This document shows, in pieces, positions 1 through 6,904 of a DNA stretch of 9,986 nucleotides. The stretch is from Spirochaetaceae bacterium. Lineage in GTDB: Bacteria; Spirochaetota; Spirochaetia; SZUA-6; Fen-1364. The stretch covers positions 926 through 10,911 of the forward strand of contig PLNO01000213.1 in assembly GCA_003141795.1 (NCBI GenBank), written 5' to 3'. A program made the position numbers and the translations under genes. Numbering within the stretch: position 1 is the stretch's first letter; each line of letters opens with the position of its first letter. Below the pieces are notes generated by a model, which ran no database searches, was not told where the DNA came from, and saw nothing but the letters and a program-made list of their open reading frames with translations.

Positions 1-294
1 GCGATCATGGTGCTCTTCGTGTTCGTGGTCATGCTGATCGGACACGAAGAGGTGCCGGTGCCGCCGAAGGCGTGGATCGGGCCGTCTGCCCTGGGCCTCG
101 TGCTTCTGGCGGAGGTCGCGTGGGTGCTCGCCGCGGGCATCCCCGTTTCAACGCCCGCAACCGCCATCGGGCCGAAGCAGATCGGGATCGCGCTGTTCGG
201 CCCCTACATCCTAGGCTCGGAGATCTCCGCGTTCCTTCTGCTGGCGGGGCTCGTCGGGGCCTTCCACCTCGGCCGACGCGAAGGGAGAAAGTAG
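1..294 (+). CDS. nuoJ: NADH-quinone oxidoreductase subunit J, 3' part (5' end outside window)
   Basis: Membrane subunit of respiratory complex I, at the junction between the quinone-reaction module and the antiporter-like subunits. Only the last 97 residues are visible. The reading frame is open from base 1 and ends in TAG at 292-294. The opening AIMVLFVFVVML matches the conserved third transmembrane helix of NuoJ, which carries the flexible pi-bulge in known structures. Two further hydrophobic helices follow, the last one containing the conserved glutamate-plus-LLL pattern (SEISAFLLLAGLVGA), then a short basic tail (GRREGRK). The ATG at 7 is internal to the helix and is not the start. nuoK begins on the very next base after the stop. 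Identity rests on motif and gene order, and both agree. Confidence 0.93.
   Translation, partial: AIMVLFVFVVMLIGHEEVPVPPKAWIGPSALGLVLLAEVAWVLAAGIPVSTPATAIGPKQIGIALFGPYILGSEISAFLLLAGLVGAFHLGRREGRK
281..286 (+). promoter_or_regulatory. Ribosome binding site of nuoK
   Basis: AAGGGA lies inside the last codons of nuoJ, 8 nt before the nuoK ATG at 295. It supports that start, which directly abuts the nuoJ stop codon. Confidence 0.6.
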
Positions 295-603
295 ATGGCA
301 TCGGTCCCCTTTGAATACGGGCTGCTCCTCGCGGGGGCACTGTTCGCCCTCGGCCTCGTCGGGATCATCGTGAGGCGCAACCTGCTCTTCATCCTTCTCT
401 GCGTCGAGATCATGCTGAACGCGGCGGGGTTCGCCTTCGTGGTCGCCGGCGCCCACTGGGGCCAGCCCGACGGCCAGGTGATGTTCATCTTCCTTCTCAC
501 GATGGCCGCCGCCGAGGTGGCCATCGGGCTTGCGCTTCTCCTCCTGCACTTCGGGCGGAAGAAGACGCTGGATGCCGATGCAATGAAAGCAGGGGGGGAG
601 TGA
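295..603 (+). CDS. nuoK: NADH-quinone oxidoreductase subunit K
   Basis: Small (102 aa) MrpC-like membrane subunit of complex I that forms part of the E-channel/fourth proton path. Three transmembrane helices are visible, at about residues 8-26, 30-52 and 61-85. The two buried glutamates required in this family are present: E38 in CVEIMLNA and E74 in [11 protein letters not shown]. They are 36 residues apart, as in the E. coli protein (E36, E72). Length is normal. The ATG at 295 directly follows the nuoJ TAG with zero spacing, and the TGA at 601-603 is one base before nuoL. Ribosomes could pass from gene to gene by reinitiation. Confidence 0.97.
   Translation: MASVPFEYGLLLAGALFALGLVGIIVRRNLLFILLCVEIMLNAAGFAFVVAGAHWGQPDGQVMFIFLLTMAAAEVAIGLALLLLHFGRKKTLDADAMKAGGE
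591..600 (+). promoter_or_regulatory. Ribosome binding site of nuoL
   Basis: AGGGGGGGAG overlaps the last codons of nuoK and sits 4 nt before the ATG at 605. It supports that start over any later ATG. Confidence 0.6.
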
Positions 604-604
604 C

Positions 605-2563
605 ATGCTGAGCTGGATCTGGTGCATTCCCGTCTTTCCGTTCCTCGGGTTCCTCCTCCTGGCCATCTTCGGCGGCAGGCTCCGCCGCGGCGTCTCGGCG
701 GTGATCGGCGCGGGTTCCGTCGGGCTCGCGCTCGTCGCTGCGGCGGGAACGGCGGCGTCGTTCGTCACGGCGCCTCCGGCAGGGGGATCGTTCACGCTCA
801 CGCTGTGGCAATGGATTTCAGTCGGGAAGCTCTCGCCGAGCATCTCCTTCACGATCGACGCCCTCTCCGTGGTCATGATCCTCGTGGTCACGGGGATCGG
901 GTTCCTCATCCACCTCTACTCCACGCGCTTCATGGCGGACGAGGAGGGATACAGCAGGTTCTTCGCCTACATGAACCTCTTCGTCGGATCGATGCTCGTC
1001 CTCGTCATGGCGAGCAATCTCCTTCTGCTCTACCTCGGATGGGAAGGTGTGGGCCTCTGCAGCTTCCTCCTCATAGGGTTCTGGTACAAGGACCCGGAGA
1101 ACGGCCGTTCGGCGCGCAAGGCCTTCATTGTCACACGCATCGGCGACGTCTCCCTGGCGGTGGGGATCTTCATCATCGCGACGACCCTGGGAAGCCTCGA
1201 CGTCCAGGAGATCGCGCGGCGCGCGGCAACGGCGTGGCCGGTGGGCTCAACGCTCGCCGTCGCCACCGCAGCGCTCCTGCTCGGCGGCGCCGTGGGAAAA
1301 TCGGCCCAGCTGCCCCTGCAGACATGGCTTCCTGACGCCATGGCAGGCCCCTCCCCCGTCAGCGCCCTCATCCACGCCGCCACCATGGTGACGGCCGGCG
1401 TGTACCTCATCGCTCGCATGAACGCGCTGTTCATACTCGCCCCCGCGGTACAGCTCACCGTGGCCATCATCGGCGCGGCAGGCATCCTCTTTGCCGGGTT
1501 CAGCGCGCTCACGCAGCGCAACATCAAGCGGGTGCTCGCCTACTCCACCATGAGCCAGCTCGGGTACATGTTCCTCGCGCTGGGCATCGGGGCATGGTCC
1601 GGGGCGATCTTCCACCTCGTCACGCACGCCTTCTTCAAGTCGCTGCTCTTCCTCGGTGCCGGCGTCGTGATCCTTGCCGCAAACCACGAGCACGACATCT
1701 TCGCCATGGGCGGCATGGCGAAGAAGACCCCCTACACCTTCGCGATGTTCCTCATCGGCGCCTTCGCCCTCGCGGCCATTCCCCCGACCACGGCGGGCCT
1801 CTCCAGCAAGGACGAGATTCTCTCCTTCGCGTGGCGCCTGGGCGGCACGGGGAGGATCTTCTGGGTGCTGGGGGTGATCGGCGCGTTCCTTACCTCGATC
1901 TACATATTCCGCCTCATCTTCATCGTGTTCGCCGGTCCGGCCCGTGAGGCCGCGGCAGCTCACGGCGGACACGCCGCGCACGCTGGAGGCAGCGCCGTCG
2001 GCCGCAACCGCATGCAGGCGGGCTGGATCATGGGCGTTCCCCTGGCCGTGCTCGCCGCGCTGTGCATCGCCGGAGGGTTCCTCAACCTTCCCGCCCACTT
2101 CGGAGGCCGTCCGCTCCTGGTTGGTTTCCTCCAGACGGCGCTTCCCGCGGAGACGGGGGCTGCCGAGGCATCAGCGCATACGGAATGGATCCTTTCCCTT
2201 ATTGCTGAGGCCGCATCGCTCCTCGGCATCCCCGTCGCGTGGTTGATCTACCGGCGTAGCCGGGCTACGGGCCTCGTGCCCGAGCGCCCCGCGCTGCCCA
2301 GGTCGGCCGCCCCCGTCGTGCGGTTCCTCGAATCCGGGTGGGGCTTCGACTGGGCGTACGACCACCTCGTCGTGCGGCCCTTCGTGTGGCTCGCGCGCGT
2401 GAACGTGCGGGACGTCGTCGACAGAATCTATGACGGAATCGGAGGGCTCCTCATGCTCCTCTCCAGGGCGTTCCGATGGACGCAGAACGGCAAGGTGCGC
2501 TGGTACGCGGCGGGCCTGGGCCTCGGTGCGGTCCTGATCGTGGCCGCGGTGGTGCTGCTATGA
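605..2563 (+). CDS. nuoL: NADH-quinone oxidoreductase subunit L
   Basis: Distal Mrp-type antiporter-like subunit of complex I, pumping protons across the cytoplasmic membrane. It is 652 aa, a little longer than the E. coli protein. Channel residues are intact: E147 in LGWEGVGLCSFLLIGF, K232 in GKSAQLPLQTWLPDAM, H257 in SALIHAATMVTAGVYL, H341 and K345 in THAFFKSLLFLGAG, and K402 in SSKDEILSF. Many hydrophobic helices are followed by the less hydrophobic C-terminal stretch (about 550-625) expected for the long lateral helix that braces the membrane arm, then a final helix at about 633-652. A histidine-containing loop (H453, H456, H459) sits between helices near residues 447-468. The stop overlaps the nuoM start (ATGA at 2560-2563). 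Confidence 0.98.
   Translation: MLSWIWCIPVFPFLGFLLLAIFGGRLRRGVSAVIGAGSVGLALVAAAGTAASFVTAPPAGGSFTLTLWQWISVGKLSPSISFTIDALSVVMILVVTGIGFLIHLYSTRFMADEEGYSRFFAYMNLFVGSMLVLVMASNLLLLYLGWEGVGLCSFLLIGFWYKDPENGRSARKAFIVTRIGDVSLAVGIFIIATTLGSLDVQEIARRAATAWPVGSTLAVATAALLLGGAVGKSAQLPLQTWLPDAMAGPSPVSALIHAATMVTAGVYLIARMNALFILAPAVQLTVAIIGAAGILFAGFSALTQRNIKRVLAYSTMSQLGYMFLALGIGAWSGAIFHLVTHAFFKSLLFLGAGVVILAANHEHDIFAMGGMAKKTPYTFAMFLIGAFALAAIPPTTAGLSSKDEILSFAWRLGGTGRIFWVLGVIGAFLTSIYIFRLIFIVFAGPAREAAAAHGGHAAHAGGSAVGRNRMQAGWIMGVPLAVLAALCIAGGFLNLPAHFGGRPLLVGFLQTALPAETGAAEASAHTEWILSLIAEAASLLGIPVAWLIYRRSRATGLVPERPALPRSAAPVVRFLESGWGFDWAYDHLVVRPFVWLARVNVRDVVDRIYDGIGGLLMLLSRAFRWTQNGKVRWYAAGLGLGAVLIVAAVVLL
2560..2563 (+). 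promoter_or_regulatory. nuoL/nuoM ATGA start-stop overlap
   Basis: The nuoM start ATG (2560-2562) and the nuoL stop TGA (2561-2563) share bases. With no clear purine-rich site upstream, this indicates termination-reinitiation coupling between the two subunits. Confidence 0.7.
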
Positions 2564-4071
2564 TTTTGCTGCTGTTCGTCATCGTGCCACTCGTTTTCGG
2601 CCTTGTCGGATGGGCGCTCAGCAAGGTGAACACCGGCTACGCGCGGTGGCTCACGCTCGTCGCGAACCTCGTGAACCTCTGCCTGGCGCTGTTGCTCTGG
2701 CTCGGCGCTTCAGGCGTGCTCAGGCTTCCCGGTCTCCCTATGCCCACGGAGGGCGGCGCGTGGCTCGCTCAGATCTCCCTTCCCTGGATCCCGAGCCTGG
2801 GTATTTCCCTCTCCCTCAGCCTCGACGGGCTCAGCCTGACCCTCGTGGCGCTCACCGCTTTCCTCGGGGCCGCCTCGGTGCTCACCTCGTGGACGGGGAT
2901 AAAGGAGCGGGTCGGCTTCTTCCACATGAACCTCGCCCTCGTCCTGGCCGGGGTCAACGGCGTGTTCCTCGCCACCGACCTGTTCCTCTTCGCCTTTTTC
3001 TGGGAGCTGATGCTCATCCCGATGTACTTCCTGATCGACATCTGGGGCCATGAGAACAGGCACAAGGCCGCGGTGAAGTTCTTCCTCTTCACCCAGATCG
3101 GCGGGCTTCTCATGCTCGTGGCGATCATCGGTCTTGCCGTGGTACACGCCATGGCCACGGGCGTGTGGACCTTCGCCTATCAGGATCTCCTGGGCACGAC
3201 GATGTCGCCCCTCGTCTCGATGCTCCTGATGCTGGGCTTCTTCGCGGGGTTCGCCGTCAAACTACCCGCGTTCCCCTTCCACACGTGGCTCCCCGATGCC
3301 CATACCGAGGCGCCCACGGCGGGAAGCGTGATACTGGCGGGCCTGCTTCTGAAGACCGGCGGGTACGGCCTCATCCGTTTCGTGATCCCGTTCTTCCCTG
3401 ATGCCTCCCGAGCCTTCGCCCCCGTGGCCATCGGAATGGCCGTGGCGGGTATCCTCTACGGCGGCATCATGGCGTTCAGCCAGACCGACATGAAGCGCGT
3501 CGTCGCCTACACGAGCGTCAGCCACCTCGGGTTCGTGCTCCTGGGCGTGTACGCCTTCACCCCGCAGGCCCTGTCGGGGGCCGTCCTGCAGATGGTGAGC
3601 CACGGCATCAGCACGGGAGCGATGTTCATCCTCGTCGGCGCGCTGCAGGACAGGATCCACACGCGCGATCTTTCGCGGATGGGCGGGCTGTGGGGACAGG
3701 TGCCCCGCATGGGGGGCGCAGCACTGGTGCTCTGCATGGCGCTGGTGGGTCTGCCGGGTCTCCTGAACTTCGTTTCGGAGTTCCTGGTCCTCGTGGGGAC
3801 GTGGCAGGTGAGCCGGGTCGCCACGATCCTGTCCGGTCTCGGTCTCGTGTTCGCCACCGTCTATTCCCTGCGGCTCTTCCAGACCGCGTTCCACGGGTCC
3901 CCGAAGGAGACGTGGAAGATCGCCGATCTTTCCATCCGTGAAACGGGGGTGCTCTTCCTCATGATCGCTCTGCTCGTTCTCTTCGGGTTGTATCCGCAGC
4001 CGCTCCTGCGCATGGTCGACCATACCGTGACGGGGGTCCTTTCGATGGTCGTGACGGGAGGGGGACAATGA
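2560..4071 (+). CDS. nuoM: NADH-quinone oxidoreductase subunit M
   Basis: Middle antiporter-like proton-pumping subunit of complex I, 503 aa. Key residues are present, most at the same numbers as in E. coli NuoM: E149 in FFWELMLIPMYF, K234 in FAVKLPAFPFHTWLPDAH, K265 in GLLLKTGGYGL, H348 in SHGISTGAMF and E407 in NFVSEFLVL. Hydrophobic helices span the whole protein. The ATG at 2560 is chosen because it overlaps the nuoL stop by 4 nt and begins a hydrophobic first helix (MILLLFVIVPLVFGLVGW). The frame stays open upstream to an ATG at 2476, but that would add 28 Arg/Gly-rich residues read out of frame over nuoL. No strong Shine-Dalgarno precedes 2560, so expression probably depends on coupling to nuoL. 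Confidence 0.98.
   Translation: MILLLFVIVPLVFGLVGWALSKVNTGYARWLTLVANLVNLCLALLLWLGASGVLRLPGLPMPTEGGAWLAQISLPWIPSLGISLSLSLDGLSLTLVALTAFLGAASVLTSWTGIKERVGFFHMNLALVLAGVNGVFLATDLFLFAFFWELMLIPMYFLIDIWGHENRHKAAVKFFLFTQIGGLLMLVAIIGLAVVHAMATGVWTFAYQDLLGTTMSPLVSMLLMLGFFAGFAVKLPAFPFHTWLPDAHTEAPTAGSVILAGLLLKTGGYGLIRFVIPFFPDASRAFAPVAIGMAVAGILYGGIMAFSQTDMKRVVAYTSVSHLGFVLLGVYAFTPQALSGAVLQMVSHGISTGAMFILVGALQDRIHTRDLSRMGGLWGQVPRMGGAALVLCMALVGLPGLLNFVSEFLVLVGTWQVSRVATILSGLGLVFATVYSLRLFQTAFHGSPKETWKIADLSIRETGVLFLMIALLVLFGLYPQPLLRMVDHTVTGVLSMVVTGGGQ
4056..4064 (+). promoter_or_regulatory. Ribosome binding site of nuoN
   Basis: GGGAGGGGG is in the last codons of nuoM, ending 3 nt before the ATG at 4068. The GGGAGG core ends 6 nt before it. 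The nuoM TGA at 4069-4071 overlaps the nuoN ATG as ATGA, so nuoN has both a good site and coupling. Confidence 0.65.
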
Positions 4072-5543
4072 GCGGCGTCGACTTCACCGGTCTTCTTCCC
4101 CTCGTGGTGCTCGCGGCGGGGTCGCTCGTCGTGCTCCTCGTCGCCGCCTTCACGCGCAAGCTGTCGGCGGCATTCGCCGTCACGCTCGTCACCCTCGTGG
4201 CGTCCCTCGCCGGCGTCGGTCTCGTGTGGACGGGGGTCCCCTTCAGCGTGGCGGGCCTGCTGTCGTTCGACCGCTTCGTGCTCTTCGGGCTCCTGCTCGT
4301 CATCGGCGCCACTCTCTTCGTGGCGGTGAGCTCGTGGTCGTATCTGCGGGGAAGGGACGACGAGGGCGGGGATTACTTCTTCCTCCTCCTGCTTTCTGCG
4401 CTGGGCGGCTGCGTTCTTGCCGCATCGACCGCATTCGCCTCGTTCTTCCTCGGGCTGGAGCTCCTGAGCGTCTCCCTGTACGCGCTCATCGGATGGCGCC
4501 GTGACAGGGCGGCGGGCACCGAGGCGGCGATCAAGTACCTCGTCCTCGCCGGCACCTCCTCCGCGTTCCTGCTCTTCGGCATGGCGCTCGTGTACGCGGC
4601 AACGGGGAGCATGGACCTGTTCCACCTCACCATCGGAGGCCAGGGGCTGCTCGCCCCCGTTGGCCTGGGCATGATGCTCGTGGGGATCGGCTTCAAGCTC
4701 GCCGTCGTACCCTTCCACCTGTGGACGCCGGACGTCTACGATGGCGCCCCGGCGCCGGTCACGGGATACATCGCCACCGTCTCCAAGGGCGCCACAGTCA
4801 TCGTGCTCGCACGGATATTCGCGCCAGCGCTCGTGGGCACGGGCGGGATCAACGGTCTCGTCACGGGCGGAGCCGCGTCGGCCGCATTCCCCTGGGTGCT
4901 GGCACTGATCGCCGCGCTTTCGATGTTCGCGGGCAACATCCTCGCCCTCCGTGAGAGCAACGTCAAACGCATCCTCGCGTATTCCTCCATCGCGCATCTG
5001 GGCTACATCCTGGTGGCCTTCCTTGCCGGCGGCAGCAATGCGCTGCGCGCCATCGCGTTCTACCTCGTCGCCTACTTCGCGACGAGCCTGGGTGCTTTTG
5101 CCGTCATTTCCGAGCTTTCAGGGAAGGACAGGGACGCGGACAGCATCGACGACTACCGCGGACTGGCCGCACGCCGCCCGTGGATGGCTGCCGTGATGAC
5201 CGCGATGCTTCTCTCCCTGGCCGGCCTGCCACTCACGGCGGGTTTCGTAGGGAAGTTCCTCATCCTCCAGGCCGGTGCCGGTGCGGAGCTCTGGACGCTC
5301 GCCATCATCCTGGCCGTGAACGGGACCATATCGATCTTCTACTACCTGAAAATCGTCTCTGCAATGTTCCGGGGGCTCACCGATGCACCTGCGGCCGCTC
5401 CCGGCCAGGCCATGGCCGTGTCGAAGGCGCCCCTCCTGGCGGCCTGCGCACTCGCGCTCCTCACCCTCGCGGTGGTGGCGCTCGGCGTCTACCCTTCGCC
5501 CCTGATGGGTTTCCTGGGAAGTCTGACCGTCAGCACCTTCTAG
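4068..5543 (+). CDS. nuoN: NADH-quinone oxidoreductase subunit N
   Basis: Third antiporter-like proton-pumping subunit of complex I, next to NuoK in the membrane arm. It is 491 aa, normal for the family. Conserved charged residues are visible: E131 in FFLGLELLSVSLYAL, K210 in GFKLAVVPFHLWTPDVY, K240 in TVSKGATVIVLA and K396 in AGFVGKFLILQAG. The family signature NVKRILAYSSIAHLGY is at about 298-313. The stop TAG is at 5541-5543. This is the last gene of the operon, since a strong hairpin follows within 20 nt and the next gene is on the opposite strand. Gene order J-K-L-M-N is the standard bacterial nuo order. Confidence 0.98.
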   Translation: MSGVDFTGLLPLVVLAAGSLVVLLVAAFTRKLSAAFAVTLVTLVASLAGVGLVWTGVPFSVAGLLSFDRFVLFGLLLVIGATLFVAVSSWSYLRGRDDEGGDYFFLLLLSALGGCVLAASTAFASFFLGLELLSVSLYALIGWRRDRAAGTEAAIKYLVLAGTSSAFLLFGMALVYAATGSMDLFHLTIGGQGLLAPVGLGMMLVGIGFKLAVVPFHLWTPDVYDGAPAPVTGYIATVSKGATVIVLARIFAPALVGTGGINGLVTGGAASAAFPWVLALIAALSMFAGNILALRESNVKRILAYSSIAHLGYILVAFLAGGSNALRAIAFYLVAYFATSLGAFAVISELSGKDRDADSIDDYRGLAARRPWMAAVMTAMLLSLAGLPLTAGFVGKFLILQAGAGAELWTLAIILAVNGTISIFYYLKIVSAMFRGLTDAPAAAPGQAMAVSKAPLLAACALALLTLAVVALGVYPSPLMGFLGSLTVSTF

Positions 5544-5561
5544 CAGAGCGCCCACAGCGGC

Positions 5562-5591
5562 GCCCTCTCGGGGCATCCGCCCCGAGAGGGC
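5562..5591. terminator. GC-rich perfect hairpin after nuoN, T-tract absent
   Basis: A perfect inverted repeat with arms at 5562-5574 and 5579-5591: 13 bp, core CCCTCTCGGGGC paired with GCCCCGAGAGGG, with a 4-nt ATCC loop. It begins 18 nt after the nuoN stop and has no mismatch. No run of T follows on either strand, so it is not a textbook Rho-independent terminator. It may still stop transcription or block 3' exonucleases and stabilise the long nuo mRNA. By symmetry it could also act on read-through from the converging minus-strand operon. Confidence 0.65.
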
Positions 5592-5693
5592 CGGTTGCTC
5601 GTATGCGTTACGTCAGCGATCGAGCCCATTTCGGTCAGGAACCCAGCGGCGCGGGCCGATCGTTTCTTCCCTTTTTCCCCGAGCGAGCCCGTG

Positions 5694-5715
5694 TTTTGGA
5701 ATGAACATTCCAAAA
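5694..5715. repeat. Perfect 10+2+10 bp palindrome, operator-like
   Basis: Half-site TTTTGGAATG, a 2-bp AA spacer, then its exact reverse complement CATTCCAAAA. Compact AT-flanked symmetry of this size is typical of sites bound by dimeric repressors such as TetR- or LacI-family proteins. As RNA it would give a 9-bp stem with a 4-nt loop, but the arms run T-first and A-last, which is the reverse of an intrinsic terminator. It is 47 nt beyond the nagA-like stop codon, an odd place for an operator. Symmetry is seen directly and function is unknown. Confidence 0.6.
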
Positions 5716-5761
5716 TTCAGATGCGCATGGCGAAGGTAGCATGCTTGCCGTGCTTCAGACC

Positions 5762-6904
5762 TTAGAACCCTATCCTCTCCTCGAGCGACAAGCGACTCCC
5801 GTCCCAGGAGAAGACGGCCACAGGGCCCGTTCTTCCCGGCGACAACTCCGCCCATGAAGAATCGTTCAGTGCGGCGGCGGGGTTCACGGTCGCCATGAGA
5901 AGAGCCTGCTCGATGCCGGGCTCGGGCTGGCACGCCAGGATTTCAACATCCTTCTCCAGGGTTCGTGCCGCCCCGGACAACATCCAGCCGTCTTTCACGA
6001 AGACAGCGCCGTCCCGGAGCTCGACGTTCATGCCACCCATCTCGTACTCCCCGTCGGGAAGACCGGAGAGATGGACGATGTCGCTCACCAGGATGCTCCG
6101 ATGAAAACCCTTTGCCCTGAGCCCCGTCTGCAGTGTCGACAAGGGAACATGGAGCCCATCCGCGATGAAACAGCCATAGAGGGAGTCGTGTGAGAGCTGT
6201 GAGAAGATCGGGTTGGAGTGCCGGTCGATGAGCCGTGCGCAGCCATTGAACAGGTGCGTGCTCATCCGTGCCCCGGCCTCGATTGCCTCTGCAACCTCGG
6301 ACGGGGAAGCACGTGTATGACCGAGGGATATGACAATGCCCTGCTCGACTGCGGCCCGGATGACCGAGCGAGCCCCCTCCCTTTCGGGGGCGAGGGTGAT
6401 GATCCGAACATGCCCCCCAGCGGCTTCCTGAAACGCATGAAGCTCGGCGATCGAAGGGTCCCGCACGTGCTCCCGCGGGTGCACACCTCGAAAGCCGTCT
6501 TCTCCCGAAATCCACGGGCCTTCGAGATGAACCCCGCCGGCCCCGGGGATTGCACCCGCTTCCCATGCCGAGTGAAATGCGTGCAACGCGGCACGCGCCG
6601 TTGCGAAGCTGCAGGTCATGATGGTGGGGCAATACCGGCTCACGCCCCTGTCGCGGATATTTCGGTCCGCGCGGGCAAGCGCTTCGGTGGAGAGGGAATC
6701 GTCGGTGAAGCTCAGGCCGTTGATGCCGTTGACCTGCAGGTCGATGAGCCCGGGGGTAAGCCATCGGCACCTGGTTTCGTCGAAAGCCGGTTCAACGCAG
6801 GAGAGCCCCCCTATCGTCGTGCCGTGCATGGTGAGCTTCCATAGCCCTTTCCGACCCGGGACCCGCCCGTGCACTTCCACGGAACCCTCACCGCAGACGA
6901 ACAT
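5762..6904 (-). CDS. NagA-like N-acetylglucosamine-6-phosphate deacetylase family amidohydrolase
   Basis: A 380-aa cytoplasmic TIM-barrel amidohydrolase. The family hydrolyses the N-acetyl group of N-acetylglucosamine-6-phosphate and related sugars. Motifs in order: PGLIDLQVNG at 51-60, with Gln/Asn in place of the usual metal-binding HxH, as in single-metal E. coli NagA; GGVHLEGPWIS at 123-133 with metal ligand E128; ISLGHTRAS with H196; STHLFNG with H217; IADGLHV near 247-253; catalytic D275 in ILVSDIVHLSGLPDGEYEMGG; and a C-terminal ATVNPAAAL. All metal and catalytic ligands are therefore present. The E. coli TDAM stretch reads SDIV here. The ATG at 6904 overlaps the upstream oxidoreductase gene by 17 nt and leaves 50 residues before PGLID, normal for NagA. 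No nagB or sugar-transport gene is nearby. The true substrate may be another N-acetyl sugar or aminocyclitol, so I give no symbol. Confidence 0.85.
   Translation of the reverse strand: MFVCGEGSVEVHGRVPGRKGLWKLTMHGTTIGGLSCVEPAFDETRCRWLTPGLIDLQVNGINGLSFTDDSLSTEALARADRNIRDRGVSRYCPTIMTCSFATARAALHAFHSAWEAGAIPGAGGVHLEGPWISGEDGFRGVHPREHVRDPSIAELHAFQEAAGGHVRIITLAPEREGARSVIRAAVEQGIVISLGHTRASPSEVAEAIEAGARMSTHLFNGCARLIDRHSNPIFSQLSHDSLYGCFIADGLHVPLSTLQTGLRAKGFHRSILVSDIVHLSGLPDGEYEMGGMNVELRDGAVFVKDGWMLSGAARTLEKDVEILACQPEPGIEQALLMATVNPAAALNDSSWAELSPGRTGPVAVFSWDGSRLSLEERIGF

Larger units (their letters stand above)
5544..5761. other. 218-bp intergenic region between converging operons
   Basis: Lies between the 3' ends of nuoN (plus) and the nagA-like gene (minus). 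It holds the hairpin at 5562-5591, the palindrome at 5694-5715, a pyrimidine run with five T at about 5680, and two small palindromes (ATGCGCAT at 5721 and AGCATGCT near 5740). I see no tRNA, no convincing promoter and no supported gene. A 33-codon ORF (5603-5704) and a 14-codon ORF (5721-5765) on the plus strand have no recognisable content or ribosome binding site. Confidence 0.7.

Noticed and set aside
2476..2559. Upstream extension of nuoM by 28 residues
   Set aside because: It reads Arg/Gly-rich sequence out of frame over the end of nuoL. Starting at 2560 gives a hydrophobic first helix and residue numbering matching known NuoM.
3861..4997. A 378-codon open frame on the minus strand opposite nuoM/nuoN
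   Set aside because: It is extremely rich in Glu, Arg and Gly with no domain, and is the complement of hydrophobic membrane-protein codons. nuoM and nuoN fully explain the stretch.
5652..5691. Possible terminator for the minus operon around the pyrimidine run near 5680
   Set aside because: Only a weak 5-bp pairing with a loop of about 30 nt can be drawn, and the run is interrupted by C.
5603..5704. 33-codon ORF on the plus strand after nuoN
   Set aside because: It has no ribosome binding site and no recognisable content, and it ends inside the palindrome. Chance is the simpler explanation.
5721..5765. 14-codon ORF with a CxxC-like end, just downstream of the palindrome
   Set aside because: It is too short, has no purine-rich site before it, and overlaps the stop of the nagA-like gene on the other strand. 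A regulated leader peptide cannot be supported.
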